Shown here: positions 9,112 through 17,718 of the stretch, piece by piece
How positions within the stretch are numbered: position 1 is the first letter of the stretch
Layout: every line of letters begins with the position of its first letter
From: Acidobacteriaceae bacterium TAA 166
GTDB lineage: Bacteria; Acidobacteriota; Terriglobia; Terriglobales; Acidobacteriaceae
Assembly: GCA_000421065.1 (NCBI GenBank)
Contig: ATWD01000002.1
Coordinates: 186,001 to 250,000, forward strand
Length of the DNA stretch: 64,000 nt
Reading direction: 5' to 3'
The notes under the pieces: generated by a model
Told to the model about the DNA's origin: nothing
Databases searched by the model: none
Seen by the model: the letters and a program-made list of their open reading frames with translations, nothing else
Made by a program: the position numbers and the translations under genes

Positions 9112-9558
9112 GATGCTTTTGGGCGCGCAGCCGCTGCGTGTGATAGATGCCGCGGTGTCTGCTGAAGAGAGAGGTAGCTGGCGACGCAGGCGATGGCGGC
9201 GACGAATCCCATGGCGGCTAACAGCGAGGAGGGCAGCGGCAGGATGCTGGAGAGCGCGTTGCCGAGGGGTCGCGCCGATGAAGAACAGGGGCGTGACCTC
9301 GCCGCCCTTGAAGCCTGAACCCAGCGTCAGGGAGGTAAAGGCGAACTTTGCCGCAAAGTCGTAGCGCGGAAGATGCTGCGAAAATGCGGCGACGATGGTC
9401 GGGACTCGCGGGTGCGGGTGGCCCAGTCGAGCGCGATCAGCAGGATCGCCGAAGCCGAGCCGGCAAGTGCGCCTGCGCAGGCGGCAAGGACAAGCCAGCA
9501 GGCGACGTGGGGGCAGAAGTCGAAGCTGATGCAGGAAGATGGAGGCAATTGCAGACAT
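9105..9558 (-). pseudogene. Broken CLC-F type fluoride/proton antiporter
   Basis: Fragments of one CLC membrane protein appear in order on the reverse strand but in different frames. MSAIASIFLHQ starts at 9558; LVLAACAGALAGSASAI and ALDWATRTRE (first helix) come next; YDFAAKFAFTSLTLGSG and FKGGEVTPLFFIGAT (selectivity/pore region) follow; then GFVAAIA, and finally HRGIYHTQRLRAQKHP, which matches CLC-F C-termini. About 450 bp remain of a gene normally near 1.2 kb, so it has at least one large internal deletion between the first helix and the GGEVTP region, plus several frameshifts. It cannot make a functional transporter. The fluoride riboswitch just upstream identifies it as the fluoride-exporting CLC branch. 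Confidence 0.85.
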
Positions 9559-9562
9559 GGGT

Positions 9563-9640
9563 CTCCTACAGAGAATCGTAGGAGTCATCAGCGTTTCGAG
9601 AAGAGACGCGGTTGGAGGCGGTACCCATCGCCTTGGGTCT
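9563..9640 (-). ncRNA. Fluoride riboswitch (crcB motif)
   Basis: Read on the reverse strand, the sequence shows the crcB-motif landmarks in order: GGCGATGGGTACCGCC (9632 to 9617), AACCGC, a variable GTCTCTTCTCGAAAC stem-loop and GCTGATGACTCCTAC. The last element, CTCCTAC (9584-9578), is followed by its exact complement GTAGGAG (9569-9563), which contains the Shine-Dalgarno of the ATG at 9558. This suggests control of translation: the aptamer 3' strand competes for pairing with the ribosome site. The aptamer core looks intact although its target gene is destroyed. Confidence 0.9.
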
Positions 9641-9669
9641 GAGCCTTGAGATTAGCAAAAAATGCTTCG

Positions 9670-9699
9670 ATTATGAAGCGGATCTCCGGCGAAGCTCAA
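9670..9699 (-). promoter_or_regulatory. Candidate sigma70 promoter for the fluoride riboswitch transcript
   Basis: On the reverse strand TTGAGC (9699-9694) and CATAAT (9675-9670) are separated by 18 bp and lie about 30 bp upstream of the riboswitch aptamer. The position is right, but the match is moderate. Confidence 0.4.
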
Positions 9700-9719
9700 A
9701 AGCGAATTAAGCTGGAGCT

Positions 9720-10430
9720 ATGTCCTCCGTTACTCCACGGCTTCTCGTCTTCGATCTGGATGGAACCCTGATCGATTCGTGTCAGGACCTCTGCAACTCG
9801 GTTAATGCGATGCTGTCGCACCTCAAACGCCCGGCGCTGCCGGAGGAGGTGATCGCAAGCTACACCGGCGATGGAGCCTCCATGCTGGTGCGAAGAGCGC
9901 TGGGAGATCCTGAAGGCGACGTGCACGATGAGGAGTACGTCACCGAGGCGGTCAACTACTTCCTTGAGTATTACCGTGAGCATAAGCTCGACTTCACCTA
10001 TGTCTATCCCGGCGTCATGGAGGCTCTGGCAACAATCCGCGCAGCCCAGCCTGACATCATGATGGCTGTACTCACCAACAAGCCGGTCAATCCCTCACGC
10101 GCGATCTGCGATCACTTTGAAATCTCCCAGTATCTGTTTCAGAACTACGGCGGCAACAGCTTTCATACCAAGAAGCCCGATCCGCATGGATTAATGACGC
10201 TGATCGAGGAGGCTTCGGCGATTCGAGGCTCGAAGATTGTTGCAACAGAGACGGTGATGGTTGGAGACACGGATATCGATGTGCTTACTGCGCGCGCCAT
10301 TGGAGCTATTTCGCTGGGATGCGGCTTTGGGCTGGCTCCGGAGCGGCTCAGGGCGGCGAGGCCGGATATCCTCGTGGACTCGCCCGCGGAGTGGCCTCAG
10401 GCGCTTGGAATCTCCGTCAGCCTCGGTTGA
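9720..10430 (+). CDS. gph: HAD hydrolase, phosphoglycolate phosphatase-like
   Basis: 236 residues. HAD motif I is FDLDGTLIDS (nucleophile and acid/base Asp), motif II VLTNKP, motif III Lys in HTKKPDP and motif IV MVGDTDIDVLTA. A helical cap lies between motifs I and II, as in class C1 phosphatases such as Gph, which clears 2-phosphoglycolate formed during DNA repair and by oxygenase side reactions. Related HAD enzymes such as PpaX and other sugar phosphatases look similar, so the substrate is an inference. The 3' end overlaps the convergent bshA-like gene by 14 bp. Confidence 0.8.
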   Translation: MSSVTPRLLVFDLDGTLIDSCQDLCNSVNAMLSHLKRPALPEEVIASYTGDGASMLVRRALGDPEGDVHDEEYVTEAVNYFLEYYREHKLDFTYVYPGVMEALATIRAAQPDIMMAVLTNKPVNPSRAICDHFEISQYLFQNYGGNSFHTKKPDPHGLMTLIEEASAIRGSKIVATETVMVGDTDIDVLTARAIGAISLGCGFGLAPERLRAARPDILVDSPAEWPQALGISVSLG

Positions 10431-11553
10431 GCACGCGCTCGTAGTAGTTTTCGTAGAGGGGAATGATGCGCGTGGTGGAGAAGTCTTCGCGCGCTGTCCT
10501 CTGAGCCGCATCGGACATTTCATGCAGCCGCTCGGGATCTCTCAACAGAGAGATCGCCGCGGCGGCCATCGAGTCCACATCGCCCAGATCGAAGAGCATG
10601 CCGTTGACGCCGTCTTCGATCAGCTCGGGAACGCCCCCGACGCGGGTGGCGATGGCGGGAACGCCGCATGCCATGGCTTCGAGGGCTGCCAGACCGAAGG
10701 ATTCCATCTGGCTCGGCATCAGCATCAGATCGGCCAGCGGAAGCAGCTCGTGCACATCGTCCTGCTTGCCGAGAAAGTGGATGCGATCCTGAACTCCATG
10801 GCGCAGGGCCAGATGCTCGGCCGAGCTGCGATCGGGACCATCGCCGATCAACATCAGGCGGCAGGGAAGCTCGCGGCAGACGCGGGCGAAGATCTCGACC
10901 ACATCGAGGACACGCTTGACGGGCCGGAAGTTCGAGAGGTGGACGAAGAGGTGCTCTTCCGGTAAGGCGAAGCGTGGCCGCATCTCGGCGACGAGCTCGG
11001 GCCTGCGGACGTAGACGTCGCAGTTGACGAAGTTGCGGATGACCTCGATCTCGGAGGTGACGCCGAAGGCATGGCGCGTCCTCTCGGCCAGATGAGCGGA
11101 GATGGCGGTGACGCCGTGCGAACGCTCGATTCCAAAGCGTGTGATCGGAAGATACGAGGGATCGAGTCCCACGAGGGTGATGTCAGTTCCGTGCAGGGTG
11201 GTGATGAAGGGCAAGCGACGGCCTTGTGACTCCAGCATCTGGCTTGCGAGCAGAGCGCTGACCGAGTGGGGAATGGCGTAGTGAACGTGCAGAAGATCGA
11301 GGGAGTAATACTCGGCGACCTCGGCCATGCGCGTGGCCAGCGCGAGATCGTAGGGCGGGTACTCGAAGAGAGGATAGGTGGAGACCGAGACCTCGTGAAA
11401 GTGAATGTTTGCCTCGCGACCGGTCAGCCGGAAGGGCTGGGACGAAGTGATGAAGTGGATCTGATGACCGCGCTCAGCGAGCTCGATTCCAAGCTCGGTG
11501 GCCACAACGCCCGAACCTCCGTAGGTGGGATAGCAGGTGATGCCGATCTTCAT
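10417..11553 (-). CDS. bshA: N-acetyl-alpha-D-glucosaminyl L-malate synthase BshA
   Basis: 378 residues, a GT4 glycosyltransferase with two Rossmann folds. The N-terminus MKIGITCYPTYGGSGVVATE is diagnostic of BshA; HYAIPHSVSALLA, the phosphate-binding GDGPDRS region and PSQMESFGLAALEAMACGVP follow. BshA joins GlcNAc from UDP-GlcNAc to L-malate, the first step of bacillithiol-type thiol synthesis. The start has GGGAG 7 nt upstream. bshB and bshC are not recognisable in the window, but a ChbG/HpnK deacetylase gene lies 42 bp upstream in the same orientation, so the pair may be co-transcribed. Confidence 0.88.
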   Translation of the reverse strand: MKIGITCYPTYGGSGVVATELGIELAERGHQIHFITSSQPFRLTGREANIHFHEVSVSTYPLFEYPPYDLALATRMAEVAEYYSLDLLHVHYAIPHSVSALLASQMLESQGRRLPFITTLHGTDITLVGLDPSYLPITRFGIERSHGVTAISAHLAERTRHAFGVTSEIEVIRNFVNCDVYVRRPELVAEMRPRFALPEEHLFVHLSNFRPVKRVLDVVEIFARVCRELPCRLMLIGDGPDRSSAEHLALRHGVQDRIHFLGKQDDVHELLPLADLMLMPSQMESFGLAALEAMACGVPAIATRVGGVPELIEDGVNGMLFDLGDVDSMAAAAISLLRDPERLHEMSDAAQRTAREDFSTTRIIPLYENYYERVLNRG

Positions 11554-11595
11554 CGCGGAACTCCCGGGTCAGTCGTGCGTGGATGTTGCGATCTC

Positions 11596-12483
11596 TCAGC
11601 GGGCAGGCGCATCGACGGTGGAGAGCTCTCCGTAATGGATGAGCCGGATGCGATCTGGTTGCGCAAGAACGGTTGGAAGGATGGAGAGCAGGGACTGCAT
11701 CTCGATCTCGCGATGGGCTCGCAGGCGCGTGGTGACGCGGTCGAGGTCCTGATCGTTATAACCGGGATGACAGACCAGTTCGTAGGCTCCCGAGGCAGGT
11801 AGAGCTGCAAGGATCTCGCTCAGCGTCTCAGGATTGAGGTTACCGGTGGCCGAGACGCCTACGGTTCCATTCGTCGTGAGGACGGTTCTGGTTTGCAGCT
11901 GGGGATGGCGATCGAAGCTGGGACGGAGGCGGTTAAGGAGGCCGATCTGAAGTCTCCGCTTGAGACCGGCATGTGCGAGGCGTTGGAGAAATGGCGGCTC
12001 AAAGGGATCGCGAATCGCCGTGATTCCAGAGCGTTCGAGCACGCGCAGCAGAGGACGCGTGACTCCCGGAAACAGGTGCGTGTGTTTATGCGTATCGACG
12101 TGGGTGATCGAGATGCCTGCCTGCTGCAGCCGGGAGATCTGTGCCTCTGTCTCGCGCTCGATATCGATCTCGCGGATGTGCCCGCTCATCAGGGCACGGA
12201 CGAAATCAAGCAGCGACGGACGAAACGTCTTTCCATCGGGACCGATCAAAGAAGGGACGCTTGCCGGAGAAGAGGCCGGGGTTCCGTCCGTAAAGACGAC
12301 ATGACATCCCACGCCGAGCGACGGCAGGGCGTGGCTGATGGCGACCGCATCGTCAAAGGCCGCTCCGGTTGCCATCAGCGTGGCCGAGGTCAACACGCCT
12401 GCGCGATGCAGCTCCGCGATGGAGCGATTGATGCCTGCAGTGAGGCCGAAGTCATCTGCGTTAATGATGAGATGGGAAGACAT
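11596..12483 (-). CDS. ChbG/HpnK family carbohydrate deacetylase
   Basis: 295 residues. The YdjC/ChbG metal site shows LIINADDFGLTAGIN at the N-terminus, HVDTHKHTHLFPGV in the middle (metal-binding His) and VCHPGY near the C-terminus. Members remove acetyl groups from N-acetylated sugars, for example chitooligosaccharides or hopanoid glucosamine. It probably forms an operon with bshA, which follows 42 bp downstream. No other hopanoid gene is in sight, so the HpnK substrate is not supported. Deacetylation of GlcNAc-malate is a speculative alternative, since the usual BshB belongs to the unrelated PIG-L family. Confidence 0.82.
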   Translation of the reverse strand: MSSHLIINADDFGLTAGINRSIAELHRAGVLTSATLMATGAAFDDAVAISHALPSLGVGCHVVFTDGTPASSPASVPSLIGPDGKTFRPSLLDFVRALMSGHIREIDIERETEAQISRLQQAGISITHVDTHKHTHLFPGVTRPLLRVLERSGITAIRDPFEPPFLQRLAHAGLKRRLQIGLLNRLRPSFDRHPQLQTRTVLTTNGTVGVSATGNLNPETLSEILAALPASGAYELVCHPGYNDQDLDRVTTRLRAHREIEMQSLLSILPTVLAQPDRIRLIHYGELSTVDAPAR

Positions 12484-12647
12484 GAACCTGAGAGTGAGGC
12501 AAAGTTATCGCCAATCGCCTATTCTCACTGTAGCAGGGGGAACGGGGCAGCGTGAATGGGAGCCGTCCGCAGGTGCTTCATGACACTTCGACAGCAAAAT
12601 TACATTTCCCTGACGGCCTTGTTCGCACGCTCGTGTGAAATCTTCCT

Positions 12648-13760
12648 ATGAACAACGTGGAGGTCTTCATCTGCGGCGGAGGGCCAGCGGGATTAGCCGC
12701 CGCGATCGAGACGCGCCGTCGCGGCTTCAGCGTAATCGTCGCCGACTGCTTCAAGCCTCCTATTGACAAGGCCTGCGGGGAAGGTCTGCTGCCGGACGCT
12801 CTCGATGCCTTATCCGCCCTGGGGATTGAGCTCACGGATCGCGACTCGCACCTTTTTCATGGAATCCGTTTTGTCGAGGGGATGGGCTCAGTCGAGGCTT
12901 GTTTCCCTCACCGTTCTGGCCGAGGCGTGAGCCGCATCGTTCTGCATGAGCTTCTTCACAAGCGCGCGGCAGAGCTGGGCGTGGAGTTTCGCTGGGGAAC
13001 CCAGGTTCTTGGAGTTCACGGCCAGGAGGTGGAGACCTCAAAGGGAAGGATTCGCGCAGAGTGGATTGTGGGCGCGGATGGAATTCACTCCAGGATCCGG
13101 AGGTGGTCCGGCCTGGATGCAGGAAGACGGACGAGCCGACGTATCGGTCTACGGCAGCACTTCAGGCTGGCTCCATGGGACAGGTTCATGGAGGTCCACT
13201 GGTGCGATCTGGGGCAGGCCTATGTGACCCCAGTCGGTCCTGAGGAGATCTGCGTAGTCGTCGTCGCACGCGATCGATTCAGCTCTGTGAAAGCGGCGCT
13301 CGACTGGTTTCCTCAGCTCTCCGCTCGGCTGCAAGGGGCCGAGCCGCTGGGTGCCGAGCGCGGAGCCTTGACGGAAGGTCATCTCTATCGTCGCGTTACG
13401 AACGGGAAGATTGCGCTGATCGGCGATGCCTCAGGCTCGGTGGATGCGATCGCGGGACAAGGACTGGCCCTCTCTCTGCTCGAAGCCCAGGCCCTCGGCG
13501 ATGCTTTAGAAGTGGGCGATCTTCAGCTCTACGAGCGGAGGCATAAAGCCATCCGACGCACCCCGGTCTTCCTGTCGCAAGCCATGCTTCTGATGGATCG
13601 CTTTGCGCTCCTTCGTCGCTGGACCCAGGCGGCCTTTCGCGGAAGTCCTCGACTCTTCGAAGCGATGCTCTCCGTCCACATTGGTGCCATGCCGTTGAAG
13701 TTCTGGGGAAGCGAAGCTGTGCTCGATCTCGGGATTCAGATCCTGGGACAAAAGGCGTGA
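12648..13760 (+). CDS. FAD-dependent oxidoreductase (geranylgeranyl-reductase-like)
   Basis: 370 residues. The Rossmann FAD motif GGGPAGLAAAIETRRRG is at about 8-24, the family segment DKACGEGLLPDAL at about 43-55, and the second FAD site IGDASGSVDAIAGQGLALS near 265. This is the pattern of p-hydroxybenzoate hydroxylase / geranylgeranyl-reductase flavoproteins, which oxidise or reduce lipid or polyketide substrates. The partner and substrate are unknown: no polyketide synthase or prenyltransferase lies next to it. It ends 1 bp from the end of the convergent OpgC-like gene, leaving no room for a separate terminator. Confidence 0.85.
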   Translation: MNNVEVFICGGGPAGLAAAIETRRRGFSVIVADCFKPPIDKACGEGLLPDALDALSALGIELTDRDSHLFHGIRFVEGMGSVEACFPHRSGRGVSRIVLHELLHKRAAELGVEFRWGTQVLGVHGQEVETSKGRIRAEWIVGADGIHSRIRRWSGLDAGRRTSRRIGLRQHFRLAPWDRFMEVHWCDLGQAYVTPVGPEEICVVVVARDRFSSVKAALDWFPQLSARLQGAEPLGAERGALTEGHLYRRVTNGKIALIGDASGSVDAIAGQGLALSLLEAQALGDALEVGDLQLYERRHKAIRRTPVFLSQAMLLMDRFALLRRWTQAAFRGSPRLFEAMLSVHIGAMPLKFWGSEAVLDLGIQILGQKA

Positions 13761-13761
13761 T

Positions 13762-14952
13762 CTACCCTGCGCTGGGAGCATCTCGAGGACAGGGACCAAC
13801 CTTTGAGGCACGATTTCGGGCCTGCTTGTTAACCTCGCGGATCGCGACCAGCAGCATCCCGGAGAAGGTGAGCGCAATCAGGATTGCAGCGAGCAGGCCG
13901 TGCAACTGGCTCATCTCTCCATAGAGAAGCGCGAGCCCTACAAAGACGAAGAAGACATGAGCGCAGAAGACCTCGAGCGAAGCCTTGCCTAACGTAAGAA
14001 ACGGCTCAATCGAGACGAGCCGGATGATCAGCCTGCGCGACCAGTACATCACGCAGGCAAATGCGATTAGATTGATCAGCCGCAAGGGACCGATCTGCCA
14101 CTTATCGAGCTGCACTCCCAGTGCGTCCTGCGTGAGCCGCGGCCCGAGCCATCCGTGCCGCACACCGATGAAGAACAGGCAAACCGCCGCGCTCATTGGG
14201 TAAATAAAACGCGGTAGCCGCGCAAAGGGAAGCGAGCCTTCGGCCGAGCAGGCGCCGATCCAAAGCCCGAGCACCCAGACCAACTGCCAGGCAAAGAGAT
14301 TGAAGGCGCCTGTCTGCTGAAGCGGAATCTTCAGGCCCGTGGCGTGGACGACCAGGTTATGGGCCCACGCTCTCAGCCCGATCTGGGCCAGAGCCCACAC
14401 GCAACCGCTGGCAGCGAGAATCCAGCTCCACCTCTTGCGTCTGGCGAAGGCCAGTGCTGGAGGCGTAAGCAGCATGAACGCGACATACATGGGGAGGATG
14501 TCGAGCAGCGGCGGGCAGTAGATCAACAGAAGCGATCCGGCGATGGCCGTCAGGGGGTGGGCAAAGTAAAAGTCCAGAAGATTGACCAGCGCCGGCCGAT
14601 GGGTGTGCGATGCCAGCGAGGCGGCGATGGTGAAGGCAAACAGCAACATTAGAACGTGATAGCCATAGATGCGCAAGCTTCGCTTCCACAGCTTCTCCCG
14701 CACGTGACCTTGGTTTTCGGCAGCCTGCCGGAAGTAGAGGTGAGCCACCAAAAGGGCTGAGAGGAAGACAAATCCCTCCGCCGAGGAGACAAAGCCCAGG
14801 GGTTGATTGAAATAGTCGCTTAGATGAGTCGGAAGATGCGTCAGGGTCATCCAGACCAGAAACAGACCGCGCAGGGCATCGAGCTCAGGTCGACGCTTGG
14901 GTCGTCCAAGCTGAAGAACAGAGATCGACCTTCGCGCGAGTTCAATGGCCAC
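13762..14952 (-). CDS. OpgC-like multi-pass membrane acyltransferase
   Basis: 396 residues from a GTG with AGGAG 5 nt upstream. The N-terminus has RRPELDALRGLFLVWMTLTH, the opening motif of OpgC/acyltransferase-3-like proteins, followed by about ten hydrophobic helices. OpgC succinylates osmoregulated periplasmic glucans in Proteobacteria. In this group no opgGH genes are adjacent, so modification of some other surface glycan is equally likely. It stands as a single gene. Confidence 0.78.
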   Translation of the reverse strand: MAIELARRSISVLQLGRPKRRPELDALRGLFLVWMTLTHLPTHLSDYFNQPLGFVSSAEGFVFLSALLVAHLYFRQAAENQGHVREKLWKRSLRIYGYHVLMLLFAFTIAASLASHTHRPALVNLLDFYFAHPLTAIAGSLLLIYCPPLLDILPMYVAFMLLTPPALAFARRKRWSWILAASGCVWALAQIGLRAWAHNLVVHATGLKIPLQQTGAFNLFAWQLVWVLGLWIGACSAEGSLPFARLPRFIYPMSAAVCLFFIGVRHGWLGPRLTQDALGVQLDKWQIGPLRLINLIAFACVMYWSRRLIIRLVSIEPFLTLGKASLEVFCAHVFFVFVGLALLYGEMSQLHGLLAAILIALTFSGMLLVAIREVNKQARNRASKVGPCPRDAPSAG

Positions 14953-15118
14953 CGGAGCTCCTGTTCTTTATAAGACGCCGTCTCGACGAGGAGGTTGTGG
15001 TCCCCGGGGAGGCTTTCAAGAAAAAGAATTCAGATCGATGGTGTGCCAGGGAACGAACATAGCTCGCGACGTGAAGATCCATTCCGGCTGCATCTCATAG
15101 GACGAGAGGTTCGACGAG

Positions 15119-15364
15119 ATGATTTTGAAGACGGTGAGCCGGGACTGGGTCGTTTGTCCCGGCTGCGGAGAACGGCACGGCGAGTGTGGGGATTGGGTCA
15201 AGAGCATGCCGCACCGTGAGCTATGCTCCTGCGGGGCGGTGATGCTGTGCTGGTTCGAGACCGAGACCACGTACCACGCCCAGATGGAGATTCCACCCAA
15301 ACCGAAGAAGAGTAAGAAAAAGAAACGGAAGAACAAGAAGCTGGAGAAGAAAAAGAAGAGATGA
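15119..15364 (+). CDS. Small zinc-ribbon protein with lysine-rich tail
   Basis: 81 residues. CPGCGERHGECG and a later CSCG give a plausible four-cysteine zinc ribbon in the first half. The last 25 residues are almost all Lys/Pro/Asn (for example KKSKKKKRKNKK), suggesting nucleic-acid contact. GAGAGG lies 9 nt before the ATG. I do not recognise a named family. An overlapping reverse frame is a shadow. Confidence 0.6.
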   Translation: MILKTVSRDWVVCPGCGERHGECGDWVKSMPHRELCSCGAVMLCWFETETTYHAQMEIPPKPKKSKKKKRKNKKLEKKKKR

Positions 15365-15560
15365 ATGGCGTGGGACCGCGAACTTTGATGATGGCGAACT
15401 TCGATGATGGGGACAGGTCAGGAGGATCTTGCCACGATTTTGAGATATCCCGCAGCAGGCAAAAAAACTGACCTTCAGAAGAAGATCAGGAATCAGATGG
15501 ATGTAGATAAATGAGCAGTATTTACGAGAACGTCCCCGGTGAAATGCGGAATTAAATTTG

Positions 15561-16388
15561 ATGGGTCAACTTATGGATTTTGCCCACTGCTGGAGCGGAA
15601 GCAGCTTCTTCGGATCAATCTGCTCCCCATGTGACCCCGAACAGCTTGAGCCTGCGATGCCTTCCTCCACATCCCCTATGAATGAGGAGATATGCAAGAC
15701 TGCAAGAATGCATCCTGTGATGTGGGAAGTTATGCCGATTTTCATGGGCGTGTTCGGTGGAGCGCTGTTCTGTTTGCCCATCACACGTGAATTCCCAATC
15801 GCACACTTGCTTGCGGTTGCTGTTTATCTCTCCACCGACGTGGAACTTTTGATAAACGCACCCCGCGTCCCAGGGACACATTGGAACTGGATTGGGAAGA
15901 TCTTCAGTTTGATGCTTGCGCTTGTAGCAGGCCGGATTTTGTGCCTCACACGACAGGAGGTTGGGTTAGTACGTCCGCAGATAAATGGCTGGTTGGGGGT
16001 ATTTGTCGGTTGCACGGTCGCTGCCGTTCTAATTGCAACGTTCGTCTTGCCAAATCCTAATCACAGATCTTTCGACACAGAGGCATTCCTGTATCAATCC
16101 ACGATGCCAGGATTGGCAGAGGAGATTGCCTATCGAGGCATTGCTCTTGCGTTCCTGCTCAGAGGCTATAAAGAGGTAGCTCCAGGTCGAAAGGGAAGCG
16201 CGGTTGTCGTCATCTCCGCTTTCACCTTCGGGTTGATCCATGCACTTTCACGCAATGACCTTGGCTGGCAATTTAGGGGGTCCATCTTCTTCCCCATTTT
16301 TTTCTTGGGGCTGTTGTGCGGGTTTCTGCGTTGGGCAACGTCCAGCGTCATGGCTCCCATTCTCGTTCACAACGCCGACAATCTTTGA
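15561..16388 (+). CDS. CPBP family intramembrane metalloprotease
   Basis: About 275 residues with six or more hydrophobic helices. The CAAX-protease/bacteriocin-processing (CPBP, Abi) motifs are present: EEIAYRG (EExxxR), FTFGLIHAL (FxxxH) and a final HNADN. Such proteases cleave membrane peptides; in bacteria they serve in bacteriocin maturation or immunity, but this target is unknown. The start is uncertain: no clear ribosome site precedes 15561, and ATGs at 15657 and 15678 are alternatives. Base composition is visibly more AT-rich than the core genes to its left, suggesting acquired DNA. Confidence 0.75.
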   Translation: MGQLMDFAHCWSGSSFFGSICSPCDPEQLEPAMPSSTSPMNEEICKTARMHPVMWEVMPIFMGVFGGALFCLPITREFPIAHLLAVAVYLSTDVELLINAPRVPGTHWNWIGKIFSLMLALVAGRILCLTRQEVGLVRPQINGWLGVFVGCTVAAVLIATFVLPNPNHRSFDTEAFLYQSTMPGLAEEIAYRGIALAFLLRGYKEVAPGRKGSAVVVISAFTFGLIHALSRNDLGWQFRGSIFFPIFFLGLLCGFLRWATSSVMAPILVHNADNL

Positions 16389-16719
16389 AGAGCCCCGACC
16401 TCGGAATATCGAGCATCCGGGACCTTTGTTTCTCTCCCTCGTTCTATCTTGCGTGCTCGGCCTGCCACGCATCCTAGCTTGACTGCATCCTGAGCCAGAA
16501 CCCGCCACTGATATCCACACAGGCAGCCATGCGTTTGGCAGTCTTCACAAATGTATTCATGACAAGTCACACATTTAGAATGTCGCAGACCTCTTCAGAA
16601 AGAGGGCACATATAGAGAGCGCAGGGATTTTTATGCTGTATAGCGATGTTTTTTGTTGTACAGTTCTCGTTATGTTTTCCTGCAGGTAACCCGCTATTTA
16701 TCATCCATTTGGAGGTGTA
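16389..16719. other. 331-bp intergenic stretch, AT-richer
   Basis: No gene is supported. A reverse frame at 16367-16570 encodes a Cys-rich start (CHEYICEDCQTHGCLCG) but has a GTG start without a ribosome site and runs into the protease gene. The right part (16630-16690) is T-rich and probably carries the promoter of the small gene at 16720. Confidence 0.4.
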
Positions 16720-16935
16720 ATGCAAAATGCTTGGATCGTAAGCCAGCTAGACGCAGAGATAACCATGCTTCAGCAAGTGAAGCAATTGCTGATGGATGCC
16801 AACCTGAAAACCGGTAGAGGCAGACGTCCAAAATATGGAATCGTGACGGTTGCCACTCTTGCGGCAGCGACGAAGAAGGGCGCACGCAAGCGCATCCTGT
16901 CTCCCGAAGCGAATGTTAAAAAGGCAGCTAAGTAG
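16720..16935 (+). CDS. Small lysine-rich protein of unknown function
   Basis: 71 residues with a very clear ribosome site (GGAGG, 4 nt before the ATG). The first 28 residues look like an amphipathic helix (LDAEITMLQQVKQLL), followed by a basic RGRRPKYG patch and the ending KRILSPEANVKKAAK. This layout resembles small acidobacterial proteins with an AT-hook-like patch and a SPEA-type tail, possibly DNA-binding; that resemblance is from memory. It lies in the accessory strip left of the tRNA-Val element. Confidence 0.55.
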   Translation: MQNAWIVSQLDAEITMLQQVKQLLMDANLKTGRGRRPKYGIVTVATLAAATKKGARKRILSPEANVKKAAK

Positions 16936-16969
16936 TTCACAAGCCACATGCAGCGGCCTAATTGTTTCG

Positions 16970-17272
16970 CTATTCCGTGGAATCTGTTTGTATTACCGAG
17001 AGGAGTTGGGCTTCATTCAGATTGATGGGAAAAGACCTTGTTTTTCCCGGATCTGTATCGATGTTGGACATCGCACCGTTGTACCTTCTTGGTTCCATCT
17101 TCGCGAGTTTAAGCTCTTCGAGAAGCTGGTCCTTACTCTTGAACCGTCTTACGACTCCGCGCACTCCCACCGGCTGCCCAACAATGGAACAGGAAAGAAC
17201 ATAAGGCTCTGAACCTTCATCAAGCCTCACGTTCAGTAGAAATCTCGGCATATCGGTCATCGACTGTTCCAT
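16970..17272 (-). CDS. Hypothetical protein, 100 residues
   Basis: Starts at an ATG with GGAGG 4-5 nt upstream, which makes it a probable real gene despite its size. The sequence (RFLLNVRLDEGSEPYVLSC, then GVVRRFKSKDQLLEELKLA) looks like a small alpha/beta soluble protein without membrane segments or known motifs. It lies between the small lysine-rich gene and the older attachment scar, so it may be a relict of an earlier integrated element. No function is assigned. Confidence 0.5.
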   Translation of the reverse strand: MEQSMTDMPRFLLNVRLDEGSEPYVLSCSIVGQPVGVRGVVRRFKSKDQLLEELKLAKMEPRRYNGAMSNIDTDPGKTRSFPINLNEAQLLSVIQTDSTE

Positions 17273-17448
17273 GATCCCTCCAATAACGATTTAGATGCCG
17301 TTCGGTGTCATGAGGCGGGTCCGTCTTGAGGGCAGCTTGCGCCCTGGCATGGATGATGCTCTCGCCTTTAGGTCAGCAGGCTCTTTGTCGAAAAGGGAAC
17401 TAGACCCCAACGCAGCTGCACCGTTCACGCTATCCTGTGTCACGATGG

Positions 17449-17593
17449 GCGCGGATGTCGAACTAACTTCGGGGAAGACTATTGAGGGGCGGATATGCAA
17501 CCACGAAAGGGCGCAATTCGTTTGCACAAATTTACATCGTGCTTTTTTACTATTCTGGCAGGACAGGAACCCTTAAGTGGCTGATTCTTTAAT
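17449..17593. repeat. Scar homologous to the right inner end of the tRNA-Val element
   Basis: About 145 bp immediately left of the left tRNA repeat aligns, with substitutions and small gaps, to 27478-27613, immediately left of the right tRNA repeat. Shared blocks include TGTCGAACT, ACCACGAAA, TTTACATC, TACTATTC and GGAACCC in the same order and spacing. In the right copy this segment is the end of the excisionase-like gene plus the att flank, so the left copy looks like the end of an older related element. The rest of 17273-17448 shows no supported gene. Confidence 0.75.
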
Positions 17594-17668
<75 letters not shown>

Positions 17669-17718
17669 ATTGATTTATAAGGGTTTTCTCCAAACTTTAC
17701 ACCCTGCTTTGGAGGAAT

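Noticed and set aside
15561..16388. CPBP protease as a phage-defence (Abi) system
   Set aside because: The family name Abi is historical; nothing nearby supports a defence role.
16367..16570. 67-residue reverse Cys-rich frame
   Set aside because: GTG start without ribosome site, runs through the protease gene end; only the first 17 residues look protein-like.
17295..17576. 93-residue forward frame left of attL
   Set aside because: No ribosome site, and its 3' half is the scar homologous to non-coding DNA at the right end of the element.
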